Part shown: one piece after another, positions 19,223 to 27,478 of the stretch
How the letters are laid out: each line of letters starts with the position of its first letter
Numbering within the stretch: position 1 is the first letter of the stretch
DNA from: Chloroflexota bacterium
GTDB taxonomy: Bacteria; Chloroflexota; UBA11872
Assembly (NCBI GenBank): GCA_026706485.1
Contig: JAPOYR010000013.1
Span: 186,001-250,000, forward strand
DNA length: 64,000 nt
Reading direction: 5' to 3'
Made by a program: the position numbers and the translations under genes
Notes under the pieces: generated by a model
Databases searched by the model: none
Told to the model about the DNA's origin: nothing
Seen by the model: only the letters and a program-made list of their open reading frames with translations

Positions 19223-20059
19223 CTAGCCGCCCTGCGTCTCCCGCGCCAGGGCGAGCAGGTTGTCCAGCAGGCAATAGACCGTCAACGGCCCGACGCCACC
19301 GGGCACCGGCGAGTAGGCCGACGCCACCTGGGCCACGGCGTCCGCGTCCACGTCGCCCTTCAGACCGTCGGCCGTGTATGTGGCGCCGACGTCGACGACC
19401 GCGGCGCCCGGCTTCACGTGCTCGCGCGTAATCAGCCCAGGCCGCCCCACGCACGTCACCAGCACGTCCGCTTGCGCGGTCACGTCGGCAAGATCGCGCG
19501 TCCGCGAGTGGCACATGGTCACGGTGGCGTCGCGTGCCAGCATCAGCAACGCCACCGGTTTCCCCACGCTGCGACTGCGGCCCACCACCGCCACCCGGCG
19601 CCCGGCCAGCTCGATGTCGTAGTGGTCCAGGAGGCGCAAAACGGCCGTCGCCACGCCCGGCGCCAACTCGGATGCGCCCGCCAGCACCCTGCCGATGGCT
19701 GCGCGCGTAATTCGGTCGACATCCTTTTCCGGCGGAACAGCCGCAACGACCGTTGCGGTGTCCACCGACGACGGCAGCGGCAGCGCCACGATGATTCCCT
19801 GGACCTCGTCGTCGACCGCCAACCGCTCAACGAGCCCGACGGCCTCGGCCGTCGAGGAAGCCTCGTCGAGCAGAGCCTCGGCGACCGGCACGCCGACCCG
19901 TCGCGCGCCCCGCGACACCTGCCTGGCATAGGCGGCCCCGGCGGGGTGCGTCGCGCAGCGAACGAAGGTGAGAGCGGGGGGTCTGGCGAACTCCGCAAGC
20001 TCCGTCGCGATCGACGCCCGCAGCACCCTGGCCGGCTCGCGGCCGGTCATCACGGTCAC
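19223..20059 (-). CDS. folD: FolD-type methylene-THF dehydrogenase lacking cyclohydrolase residues
   Basis: Normally a bifunctional 5,10-methylene-THF dehydrogenase and methenyl-THF cyclohydrolase. The fold is intact: GIIVALPLP, EKDVDRI, VVGRSRSVGKPVALL, SPVPGGVGPLTV. Aligned without gaps to E. coli FolD, the catalytic Lys56 is Val48 here (Tyr at Y44 is kept), and the conserved Gln of VQLPLP is Ala92. These residues are needed for the cyclohydrolase step. It overlaps fchA by 4 nt, which encodes a separate cyclohydrolase-type protein. I infer a dehydrogenase-only FolD. GTG 20059 start, 278 aa. Confidence 0.85.
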   Translation of the reverse strand: MTVMTGREPARVLRASIATELAEFARPPALTFVRCATHPAGAAYARQVSRGARRVGVPVAEALLDEASSTAEAVGLVERLAVDDEVQGIIVALPLPSSVDTATVVAAVPPEKDVDRITRAAIGRVLAGASELAPGVATAVLRLLDHYDIELAGRRVAVVGRSRSVGKPVALLMLARDATVTMCHSRTRDLADVTAQADVLVTCVGRPGLITREHVKPGAAVVDVGATYTADGLKGDVDADAVAQVASAYSPVPGGVGPLTVYCLLDNLLALARETQGG

Positions 20060-20682
20060 GCGTGCAACACCGACAGCACCTGGTCCGCCGCCGCGTCGGC
20101 GCGAGCCAGCCCGGACCGAAAACGCTCGCAGCTTCGTTCCAGTTCATCACGCGCCGACTTGTCGGCGACCGAGCCGATGTTCGCCGCGATGTTCATCTCG
20201 CAGATGCGCCCGGCGCCGCGTGCCAGCGCCGCGCCGGCGGCGGCGTCGCTCCGCACGTGCGGATTGGCTTTGCCCACGGCAATCGAGGCCAGATCAATCA
20301 CCTCGAGCGCCAGATCGCCCACCGCCTCGGGAACACGGCTTGCCGCCAACGCCGCCGCGGCGACTGCATCGGCTCGCGCGGCCTTGGAGGCGCGTGGCAG
20401 CCGGTAGGCCGCCAGCAACCCGGTGTAGGCGTCCGCATCCGCCTCGATGAGCGTCAGCGCCTCACCGCGAATCTCGTCCGTCCGAGCCACGATGCGCTCC
20501 ATCTCGGCATGCACGGGTTTGAAGCGCTTCCGGACCAGCGTGAGTTGTGCGCTCATGCCCACGAGCGCCGCTCCGAGCGCCAGGGCCGCCGCCGCCGCGC
20601 TGCCGCCGCCGGGCGTGGGTGAATCGGACGCCAGCGCCGCGGCGAAGCCTTCAATCGTTGCGCAAGCGGCGCCTTCCGCCAC
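20056..20682 (-). CDS. fchA: Cyclodeaminase/methenyl-THF cyclohydrolase (FchA, FTCD C-terminal family)
   Basis: Small all-helical protein of the formiminotransferase-cyclodeaminase C-terminal family; stand-alone members hydrolyse methenyl-THF to 10-formyl-THF. Signature SDSPTPGGGSAAAAALALGAAL near the N-terminus and GKANPHVRSDAAAGAALARG, which bind the folate. GTG 20682 begins one nt after the metF stop and gives a family-like N-terminus; an ATG at 20715 would overlap metF by 32 nt with an Arg/Pro-rich leader. It sits between metF and folD and probably supplies the step that FolD has lost. Confidence 0.85.
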   Translation of the reverse strand: MAEGAACATIEGFAAALASDSPTPGGGSAAAAALALGAALVGMSAQLTLVRKRFKPVHAEMERIVARTDEIRGEALTLIEADADAYTGLLAAYRLPRASKAARADAVAAAALAASRVPEAVGDLALEVIDLASIAVGKANPHVRSDAAAGAALARGAGRICEMNIAANIGSVADKSARDELERSCERFRSGLARADAAADQVLSVLHA

Positions 20683-20683
20683 G

Positions 20684-21730
20684 CTATGCCGCGGTGGCGG
20701 CCGCGCCCACGGCAACAGCGGGCGCCAGTGCGGGAACCGGAATCGGCCGCGGCAGCTCCAGTCCGGAGCCCTCCACGATGCGCGGCACGGCCTTCTCCCA
20801 GTCGATCGCCATCACGTGCACGCCGTGCACGCCCTCGATCTCGCGCACCTGCTCGATGATCTCCAGGCAGATGCGGATGCCCTCGGCGCGCGGCTTGCGG
20901 GCGCCGCGCATGCGCTGCATCACGTCGTCCGGCACTTCCATGCCCGCGACCTTGAACTTCATGAATTCGGCCATCCGAGCCGACTTTAGCGGCCCCACCC
21001 CCGCCAGAATGTGAACTTTTTCGTCAATACCCTCATCGCGAATACGCGACATCCACTCGGCAAACCGTTCCACGTTGAAAATCATCTGCGTCAGCGCGAA
21101 TTCCTGCCCTGCGGCGGCCTTCTTGACCATGCGCAGCGGACGGAAGCCATAGGGCGGAGCAAAGGGGTTGGCCGCGCCGCCGATGAACAGGCGGAAGTCG
21201 CCCTTGATCGGGTCGCCCGCGGCAGTGCGATTCTCATCCCGGAGCTGCTGCAACAAGCGCACGAGTTGCACACCTTGCAGGTCGAAGACCGGCTTGGCCA
21301 TGGGGTGGTCGCCCAGGACCAGCGAGTCCCCGCTGATTGACATAAAATTGCGAATGCCAAACGCCTGCGCCGCAATCACATCTGATTGGATGCCCAGCCG
21401 ATTCCGGTCGCGGCAGGAGAGCTGCATGATCGGCTCGACGCCGCCCTGCAGGCAGAGCAGCGCCGCGCCCCAATGCGACATCTTGAGCGCCGCCCCCTGG
21501 TTGTCGGTGCAACTGGCGGCGTCCACGAAGCCGCGCAGGATCTCGGCCTTCGCCCGGACGTCCGCCGCATCCGGTCCCTTGGGCGGCCCGAGCTCACAGG
21601 TGACCGCAAAATGGCCGGCGTCGAGCACGGCCTGCAAATGGCTGTATGGCGGCCCCGGTGCGGGGCCGTCGACGGGTGGTGAATCAGACACCGAAAGCGG
21701 TTGTCCCAGCAGCCGGAAAATGTTCGTCAT
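20684..21730 (-). CDS. metF: Methylenetetrahydrofolate reductase
   Basis: FAD-dependent TIM-barrel reductase interconverting methylene- and methyl-THF. The catalytic Glu is in VTCELGPPKG; SISGDS and QMIFN are family motifs. 348 aa, with an Ala/Pro-rich C-terminal end. It resembles the C1-pathway type (as in acetogens) more than E. coli MetF. It is first in a three-gene minus-strand operon, metF-fchA-folD, and divergent from miaA with about 50 nt between starts. ATG 21730 chosen; a later GTG is possible. Confidence 0.9.
   Translation of the reverse strand: MTNIFRLLGQPLSVSDSPPVDGPAPGPPYSHLQAVLDAGHFAVTCELGPPKGPDAADVRAKAEILRGFVDAASCTDNQGAALKMSHWGAALLCLQGGVEPIMQLSCRDRNRLGIQSDVIAAQAFGIRNFMSISGDSLVLGDHPMAKPVFDLQGVQLVRLLQQLRDENRTAAGDPIKGDFRLFIGGAANPFAPPYGFRPLRMVKKAAAGQEFALTQMIFNVERFAEWMSRIRDEGIDEKVHILAGVGPLKSARMAEFMKFKVAGMEVPDDVMQRMRGARKPRAEGIRICLEIIEQVREIEGVHGVHVMAIDWEKAVPRIVEGSGLELPRPIPVPALAPAVAVGAAATAA
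21337..21345 (+). repeat. TTKACATAA motif, copy 2 (plus orientation)
   Basis: TTGACATAA on the plus strand within metF (which is encoded on the minus strand), in a local run of AT-rich codons (AAT TTT ATG TCA ATC). Confidence 0.5.
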
Positions 21731-21781
21731 GCATGGTAACGCGGGCTCCCGCGCGCCCAGGCCGGCCGCGAGGTGAACGCC

Positions 21782-22681
21782 ATGCTCGTAGTGCTGACAG
21801 GGCCGACGGCGTCGGGCAAGACGGCCGCGGCGCTCGCGCTGGCCGACGACTTCCCGGTGGAGGTCATATCCGCCGATTCGCGCCAGGTCTATCGCGGCAT
21901 GGACGTCGGCACGGCCAAGCCCACGGCCCCTGAGCGAGCCCGAGTCCCGCACCATTTGATTGACATAATCGATCCACCCGAAGCCTACAGCGCCCACCGC
22001 TTCGTCCGAGACGCGCACCGCGCACTCGACGACATTCGCGGCCGCGGGCGAGTGCCGGTAGTCGTCGGCGGCACCGGCTTCTACATCAAGGCGCTCGTCG
22101 AGGCGTCGCTGCTGGCCGACGTTCCGCCCGACGCCGAGCTTCGACACGACCTCGACGCGCTGCAGGCTCGCGAAGGCGTGGACGGCCTGGCGGCGCGACT
22201 GGAGCGTTTGGACCCCGCACGGGCCGCCACCATCGACCGTGCGAACCCGCGCCGCCTCGTTCGCGCCATCGAGGTCGCCGAACGCGGCGGGTCGGCGGAT
22301 GACTCTCGGCCAGCGCCATCCAGCGCGATCTTCGGCATCGATGTCCCGGTGGACGTCCTCGCAACCCGCATCGAGCGACGCGTGCACGCCATGTACGCCG
22401 GCGGACTGATCGAGGAGACGCGCGCCCTGCTGGAGCGCGGCGTTCCGCCAGACGCCCCCGCGCTCACCGGCGTGGGCTATCGCGAAGCCGCAACTGTACT
22501 TGACGGGAGTCTCACGCTCGACGACGCCCGACAGCGAACGGCCAGCCGCACGCGCCAATACGCGCGCCGCCAACGCACCTGGTTTCGCCACCAGCTTCCC
22601 GTACACTGGCGTACTCCAGAGACAATCGTGGAGGCGCTCGCCGCGCAGTTGCGCGGCATGAATCAAGCGGGGCAGTCCTGA
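21782..22681 (+). CDS. miaA: tRNA dimethylallyltransferase
   Basis: Adds a dimethylallyl group to A37 of tRNAs reading U-starting codons, using DMAPP from the MEP pathway. P-loop TGPTASGKT, then SADSRQVYRGMDVGTAKPT and VVGGTGFYIKAL. ATG 21782 follows GAGGTGA with a 5-nt spacer; GTG 21773 is within that SD and is less likely. 299 aa. It precedes dapF by one nt. Confidence 0.95.
   Translation: MLVVLTGPTASGKTAAALALADDFPVEVISADSRQVYRGMDVGTAKPTAPERARVPHHLIDIIDPPEAYSAHRFVRDAHRALDDIRGRGRVPVVVGGTGFYIKALVEASLLADVPPDAELRHDLDALQAREGVDGLAARLERLDPARAATIDRANPRRLVRAIEVAERGGSADDSRPAPSSAIFGIDVPVDVLATRIERRVHAMYAGGLIEETRALLERGVPPDAPALTGVGYREAATVLDGSLTLDDARQRTASRTRQYARRQRTWFRHQLPVHWRTPETIVEALAAQLRGMNQAGQS
21960..21968 (+). 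repeat. TTKACATAA motif, copy 3 (plus orientation)
   Basis: TTGACATAA inside miaA in the codons TTG ATT GAC ATA ATC, again with rare ATA. Confidence 0.5.
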
Positions 22682-22682
22682 C

Positions 22683-23522
22683 GTGAGCCTGGCATTCACC
22701 AAGATGCACGGAGCCGGCAACGATTTCGTGCTGCTCGATGGGCGCGAGGCGTTGCCCGACGACCTCGGTCCGCTGGCCGCCGAGCTTGCCGACCGGCGCT
22801 TCGGCGTGGGCTGCGACCAGGTGCTCGTCGTGCGCCACGGCCGGGCGGCCCGCTTCGCCATGGAGATCTGGAACGCCGACGGCTCGCGCGCCGAAATGTG
22901 CGGCAACGGCATCCGCTGCTTCGCCAAGTGGTTGTACGAGCGCGGCGAGCTCGGCAACCAGCGCGAGGTCATCGAAACGCTCGGCGGCCCCCGATGGGTC
23001 GAGGCCGCGGAAGCGAATGGCGGGCTTCGCGTCACCACGGGCATGGGCGTGCCGTCATTCGACCCGACGTCGCTGCCAATGCTTCCCGACGACTCGGCAT
23101 CCAACGTCACGACGCTTCACGTCAACGGCCACGCCATCGAAATCACGGGCGTCTCGGTGGGCAACCCGCACGCCGTGGCCTTCATCGACGACGTGGAGGG
23201 GTTTCCGCTGGGCACGATCGGCCCGCTGGTCGAGCATCATCCGACGTTTCCCGAGCGCACCAACTTCGAGATCGTCGACGTGGCTGCTCCGCGTGAGCTG
23301 CGGGTCCGGGTGTGGGAACGCGGCGCGGGCCTTACGCTCGCCTGCGGCACCGGCGCCGCCGCCACGGCGGCCGCGGCCATCGCCGCCGGGCGCGTGGCGC
23401 CCGGCAACGTTGCCCTCGACATGCCCGGCGGTCGGCTGCACGTGACCTGGGACGGTGACGGGAACGAAGTCACCATGCAGGGGCCGGCCGCGACGGTCTT
23501 CACCGGCCACTGGCCCGCATAA
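22683..23522 (+). CDS. dapF: Diaminopimelate epimerase
   Basis: Converts LL- to meso-diaminopimelate for lysine and peptidoglycan. The two catalytic Cys are in EMCGNGIRCFAKW and LACGTGAAATAAAA, in the two symmetric domains. GTG 22683, 279 aa, no obvious SD but one nt after miaA, so translation is probably coupled. Together with dapL next door it completes the aminotransferase route to meso-DAP, implying a DAP-type wall or at least lysine synthesis. Confidence 0.96.
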   Translation: MSLAFTKMHGAGNDFVLLDGREALPDDLGPLAAELADRRFGVGCDQVLVVRHGRAARFAMEIWNADGSRAEMCGNGIRCFAKWLYERGELGNQREVIETLGGPRWVEAAEANGGLRVTTGMGVPSFDPTSLPMLPDDSASNVTTLHVNGHAIEITGVSVGNPHAVAFIDDVEGFPLGTIGPLVEHHPTFPERTNFEIVDVAAPRELRVRVWERGAGLTLACGTGAAATAAAAIAAGRVAPGNVALDMPGGRLHVTWDGDGNEVTMQGPAATVFTGHWPA

Positions 23523-23556
23523 TGACGCCGCATCCCACGCCGTTGGTTGACGCCTA

Positions 23557-24732
23557 GTGTCCGCATCGCCAATCCAATTCGCCGACCGCATCTCCGCCCT
23601 GCCGCCGTATCTCTTCGCGGAGCTCGACAAGTTGCGCGACGCCAAACGCGCCGAGGGCGTGGACGTCATCAGCCTCGGCATCGGCGACCCCGACCTGCCG
23701 ACGCCGTCGCCGATCGTGGCCGAGCTCGAGCGGGCGGTGCGCGACCCGGCCAATCACCGCTATCCCGAGTACTACGGCCTGGACGAGCTGCGCGCGGCCA
23801 TCGCGAATTGGTACGGCCGACGCTTCGACGTCACCCTCGATCCGGGAACCGAGGTGGTGCCGCTGATCGGATCCAAGGAAGGCATCGCGCACCTGCCGCT
23901 GGCGCTCATCAACCCCGGCGACACCGTGCTCATGACCGATCCCGGCTATCCGGTCTACGCCATCGGCACCATGTTGGCCGGCGGACGCTCGCACATGGTC
24001 CCACTCACCGCCGAAAACGCCTGGCTGCCCGACCTGGACGCCATCCCGGCCGAGGCGCTGGAGGCGGCCAAGCTCATGTGGCTGTGCTATCCCAGCAATC
24101 CCACGGCGGCCATCGCGCCCTTCGAGTTCTTCGAGCAGGCCGTGGCCTTCGCCCGGCGCCATGACCTGGTGCTCGCCCAGGATGCGGCGTACTCCGAGGT
24201 GACCTACGACGGCACGCGCTGCCGCAGCATCCTCGAAGTACCCGGCGCATCCGACGTGGCCGTCGAGTTCCACTCGCTCTCCAAGACCTACAACATGACC
24301 GGCTGGCGCATCGGTTGGATGGTCGGCAACGCCGAGGTGGTCGAGGCGCTGGGACGGGTCAAGACCAATGTGGATTCGGGCATCTTCCAGGCCGTGCAGC
24401 TTGCGGGGATCGCCGCGTTGGACGTCTCGCAGCGCTGGATCGACAGTCGCAACGCCCACTTGGAACGGCGGCGGGACCTCGTGCTCGACGCCCTGCGCGC
24501 GTCGGGGCTCCGACCGGAGACGCCCAAGGCCAGCCTCTATCTCTGGTCGCCGGTGCCCGAGGGCATGACGTCGGTCGACTTCGCGCACCGGCTCATCGAA
24601 TCGGCCGGGGTCATCGTCACGCCGGGCGTCGGCTTCGGCGCCGGCGGCGAGGGCTATTTCCGCATCTCCCTCACTACGCCCGACGACCGCCTTCAGGAGG
24701 CCCTGGATCGCATCGCCGCGCTCACCTTCTGA
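23557..24732 (+). CDS. dapL: LL-diaminopimelate aminotransferase (class I/II, PLP)
   Basis: PLP aminotransferase of fold type I, 391 aa. PLP-binding Lys in HSLSKTYNMTGWRIGW; SLGIGDPDLPTP and CYPSNPTAA are family motifs. DapL converts tetrahydrodipicolinate directly to LL-DAP; adjacency to dapF makes this the best call over generic aspartate or alanine aminotransferase. GTG 23557. Ends 37 nt before the first canonical hflX start. Confidence 0.88.
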   Translation: MSASPIQFADRISALPPYLFAELDKLRDAKRAEGVDVISLGIGDPDLPTPSPIVAELERAVRDPANHRYPEYYGLDELRAAIANWYGRRFDVTLDPGTEVVPLIGSKEGIAHLPLALINPGDTVLMTDPGYPVYAIGTMLAGGRSHMVPLTAENAWLPDLDAIPAEALEAAKLMWLCYPSNPTAAIAPFEFFEQAVAFARRHDLVLAQDAAYSEVTYDGTRCRSILEVPGASDVAVEFHSLSKTYNMTGWRIGWMVGNAEVVEALGRVKTNVDSGIFQAVQLAGIAALDVSQRWIDSRNAHLERRRDLVLDALRASGLRPETPKASLYLWSPVPEGMTSVDFAHRLIESAGVIVTPGVGFGAGGEGYFRISLTTPDDRLQEALDRIAALTF

Positions 24733-24769
24733 GAGCGGCCCGCTCGGGGCTCGCGAGCGGGCCTTCCTC

Positions 24770-25999
24770 GTGGGCATCGACGGGCTCGCGTCGCTGGGCG
24801 ATTGGCCGGCCGAAACCTCGCTGGATGAGCTGGCCCGATTGGTCGACACGGCCGGAGCATCGGTGGCCGGACGCCGCTGCGTCAGAATTCGCGAGCCCAA
24901 TCCCGCCACGCTGATCGGTCAAGGCCAGCTGCGAGACTCCATCGAGGCTAGCCGCGCCGCCGATGCCAACGTCCTGGTGCTCGACGCCGAGCTGCTCCCG
25001 CGCCAGCAGCGAAACATCGAGCGTGCCTTCGAGGGCAAGGTGCTCGACCGCACCGGCGTGATCCTGGACATCTTCGCCGCCCGCGCGCAGACCGCCGAAG
25101 GCCGCCTGCAAGTCGAGCGCGCCCAGCTCGAATACCTGCTGCCGCGCCTATCCGAGCTGTGGGTCCAATTCTCCCGCCAGCGGGGCGGCATCGGGCCCTT
25201 CCGAGGTCCGGGCGAGACCCAAATCGAGACCGACCGGCGGCTCTATCGCGACCACATTCGCGACATCGACACCCGGTTGAAGCGCGTGCGCGAGCAGCGC
25301 GGCAGCCGCCGGCGCCGCCGGCGCGACGCCGGCCTCAACGTCGCCGCGCTTGTGGGCTACACCAACGCCGGCAAGAGCTCGCTGCTCAACGCGCTCACCG
25401 ACGCCGCGGTGCTCACTGAAAACCGGCTGTTTGCCACCCTCGATCCGACCACGCGGCGCCTGCAGCTGCCGCAGGGCGGGGAACTTTTGCTCACGGATAC
25501 GGTTGGGTTCATTCAACGGCTGCCGCCGCGGCTCGTGGACGCCTTTCGCGCCACGCTCGAAGAGGTGCTCGAAGCGCAGTTTCTGGTCCACGTCGTGGAC
25601 GCGGCGTCGCCCGACATGCTGCGGCAGGTTGGGGAAGTGGAACGCACGCTGAGCGAGATTGGCGTGAGCGCGCGGCCGGTGATCACCGCCCTCAACAAGA
25701 GCGACCTGGCCCCGGACGTGGACATCGCCGACTTTCCCAACGCGGTGCGCGTCTCCGCGCTGACCGGGCAGGGATTGGACGAGCTGCGCGACCGGCTCGG
25801 CGAGGCGGCGCGCGCGTCGAGCGTGAACCTGACCGTGCGCATCCCCTACGCCGACAGCGAGCTGGTGAGCCTGTTTCATCGCCGCGGCGCGGTTGTGCGC
25901 GAGGCGCATGAACCGGACGGGACCCGGATCGAAGGCACGTTGCCCGCGGCCTTGGCCGGTCGCTATGACCACTACCGCGTCGAGGCCGAGCGCCCATGA
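24770..25999 (+). CDS. hflX: Ribosome-associated GTPase HflX
   Basis: Splits stalled or hibernating ribosomes. N-terminal domain with NPATLIGQGQ and LDRTGVILDIFA, middle GGIGPFRGPGETQIETDRR, G1 GYTNAGKSSL, G3 DTVGF, G4 NKSD, 409 aa. The residues encoded directly upstream of GTG 24770 (ERAFL) continue the normal HflX N-terminal strand, but there is no ATG, GTG, TTG or CTG in frame for more than 100 nt. The true start may be non-canonical, or GTG 24770 may give a slightly shortened protein. Confidence 0.93.
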   Translation: MGIDGLASLGDWPAETSLDELARLVDTAGASVAGRRCVRIREPNPATLIGQGQLRDSIEASRAADANVLVLDAELLPRQQRNIERAFEGKVLDRTGVILDIFAARAQTAEGRLQVERAQLEYLLPRLSELWVQFSRQRGGIGPFRGPGETQIETDRRLYRDHIRDIDTRLKRVREQRGSRRRRRRDAGLNVAALVGYTNAGKSSLLNALTDAAVLTENRLFATLDPTTRRLQLPQGGELLLTDTVGFIQRLPPRLVDAFRATLEEVLEAQFLVHVVDAASPDMLRQVGEVERTLSEIGVSARPVITALNKSDLAPDVDIADFPNAVRVSALTGQGLDELRDRLGEAARASSVNLTVRIPYADSELVSLFHRRGAVVREAHEPDGTRIEGTLPAALAGRYDHYRVEAERP

Positions 26000-27330
26000 C
26001 CACGCCCGGCCGAATCCGGATCGGCGTCGCGAGTGGAGACATCACCCCCAGCGTGGGCGTTGACCTGTCGGGCTTCAGCCCGCGCATGGGATCTGCTCTC
26101 GGCGTGCGGAACCCGCTCGAGTTGCACGTCCTGGCGGCCTCCAGCGGCGGCTCGACCGTCATGCTCGCGGCGTTCGACCTGGTCGGGCTCACGCCGGCGT
26201 GGATCGAGCGGACTCGCGAGCGCGTCGGCGCGGCGACGGGGATACCGGGCGTTAGTCAGATGTATGCCTGCACCCACGGGCACGGGGGACCGGAAACCGG
26301 CGTGCTGCCCACCATGGGCGATCCGGACGACGACTATCTCGACGAGCTGGCGGCGACAACCGTAGCCGTGGCCCAAGCAGCCCTGGAGCGGCAAATCCGC
26401 GCGGAGCTCGTCATCGGATTCGGAACCTCGTTCGCCGGCGTCAACCGCCGCTCGCGGGAGGTGGCCCCGGACGGCCCCGGTGACGGAGGGCCCGACGACA
26501 TCGACCCAACACTCATTGCGGCGCAGGCGCGCGATGGCGACGGCCGGCCCGTCGCCACGCTGGTGAACTACGGCTGCCACCCCACCAGCAGCCGCGAGCG
26601 AATCTTCTCCGCCGACTATCCGGGCCACCTGCGCCGTCGCGTGCAGCTGATCACCGGCGCGCCGTGCATCTTCGTCAATGGCGCCGGCGCAAATGCGAAT
26701 CTGCGCTTCGCGGACCCCCGAGCGCGCGGCTATGGCGAGGCACGCGGCCATGGCCATGCACTCGCCCTGACGGCGGTCCGGTCCCTCCAGGCCGCGCGGC
26801 CATCAGCCTCGGCCACGGTCGCCGCATCAACTCATCCGGCGACGCTGGAACACACCGACTTGCCAAGCCCGACCGAGGCCCGTGCGATGCGGACGGCGGG
26901 CGTGGCGCACGTCGAAGCCGCGACCAGCGACGTGATGCGTCGTCACTACCGGGCCTACGAGGTCGAGCATGCCGACCGCGTGCTCGCCGCCCAGGACGAT
27001 CCGGCGTGGACCGGCCAGCAGGAGATCGAGCTCCAGACGCTGCGAATCGGCGATCTGGCCGCGGTTGCCACGCCGGTGGAGCTGTTCGCCGCGGACGGGC
27101 AGGCCATTCGGGCCGGCTCACCGGCGCCGGCAACCATCGTGGCCGGCTGGAGCAACGGCAATTGGGGGTACCTGCCCACGCGCCGCGTGGCCGCGCACGG
27201 CGGCTACGAAGCCGAAACGGCCCATCCCTGGTACCAGCAGCCGGCGGCCTGGACACCGGAAAGCGGCGACGCGCTGCGCACGGCGGCGCAGGCGTCGCTC
27301 GCGGAGCTCTTCGGGGAAGCGTTGCCCTAG
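25996..27330 (+). CDS. Neutral/alkaline ceramidase N-terminal domain-like protein
   Basis: 444 aa, resembling the neutral/alkaline non-lysosomal ceramidase family: ASGDITPSVGVDLSGF at the start, CTHGHGGPETG (zinc-binding His pair), NYGCHPT and FSADYPGHLRR. Family members hydrolyse N-acyl bonds of ceramide, but many bacterial ones are of unknown substrate. No signal peptide is seen, unlike secreted ceramidases, and the C-terminal Ig-like domain is absent. It overlaps hflX by 4 nt, a context that suggests co-translation but no shared function. Ends just before the tandem repeat element. Confidence 0.7.
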   Translation: MTTPGRIRIGVASGDITPSVGVDLSGFSPRMGSALGVRNPLELHVLAASSGGSTVMLAAFDLVGLTPAWIERTRERVGAATGIPGVSQMYACTHGHGGPETGVLPTMGDPDDDYLDELAATTVAVAQAALERQIRAELVIGFGTSFAGVNRRSREVAPDGPGDGGPDDIDPTLIAAQARDGDGRPVATLVNYGCHPTSSRERIFSADYPGHLRRRVQLITGAPCIFVNGAGANANLRFADPRARGYGEARGHGHALALTAVRSLQAARPSASATVAASTHPATLEHTDLPSPTEARAMRTAGVAHVEAATSDVMRRHYRAYEVEHADRVLAAQDDPAWTGQQEIELQTLRIGDLAAVATPVELFAADGQAIRAGSPAPATIVAGWSNGNWGYLPTRRVAAHGGYEAETAHPWYQQPAAWTPESGDALRTAAQASLAELFGEALP

Positions 27331-27341
27331 TCCTTGAGCCA

Positions 27342-27441
27342 CGCCCCAATCCGTTCGCCCTGAGCTTGTCGAAGGGTCGCCCTGAGCTTGTCGAAGGGTC
27401 GCCCTGAGCTTGTCGAAGGGGCTGCAGAACGGATTGGGGCG
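27342..27441. repeat. Three tandem 22-bp repeats inside a 15-bp inverted repeat
   Basis: The arms CGCCCCAATCCGTTC (27342-27356) and its exact complement (27427-27441) bracket three identical 22-bp units (27355-27376, 27377-27398, 27399-27420; core CCCTGAGCTTGTCGAAGGG). The unit is a widespread REP-like word. It lies between the ceramidase-like gene and the convergent recombinase gene, and the outer stem could act as a bidirectional terminator. Confidence 0.8.
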
Positions 27442-27478
27442 CATGCAGGCCGTCTGCCCGTCATCGCTTAGGGGATTC

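Noticed and set aside
21731-23110. Upstream two-thirds of the long minus-strand frame containing metF
   Set aside because: Only residues from MTNIFRLLG onward resemble MTHFR; the rest mirrors miaA and dapF.
23517-23526. GCATAATGA at the dapF stop as another dispersed-motif copy
   Set aside because: It lacks the TT[G/T]A part and is explained by the tandem stop codons TAATGA.
27355-27420. CRISPR-like tandem repeats
   Set aside because: The three units abut with no spacers, and no cas genes are present.
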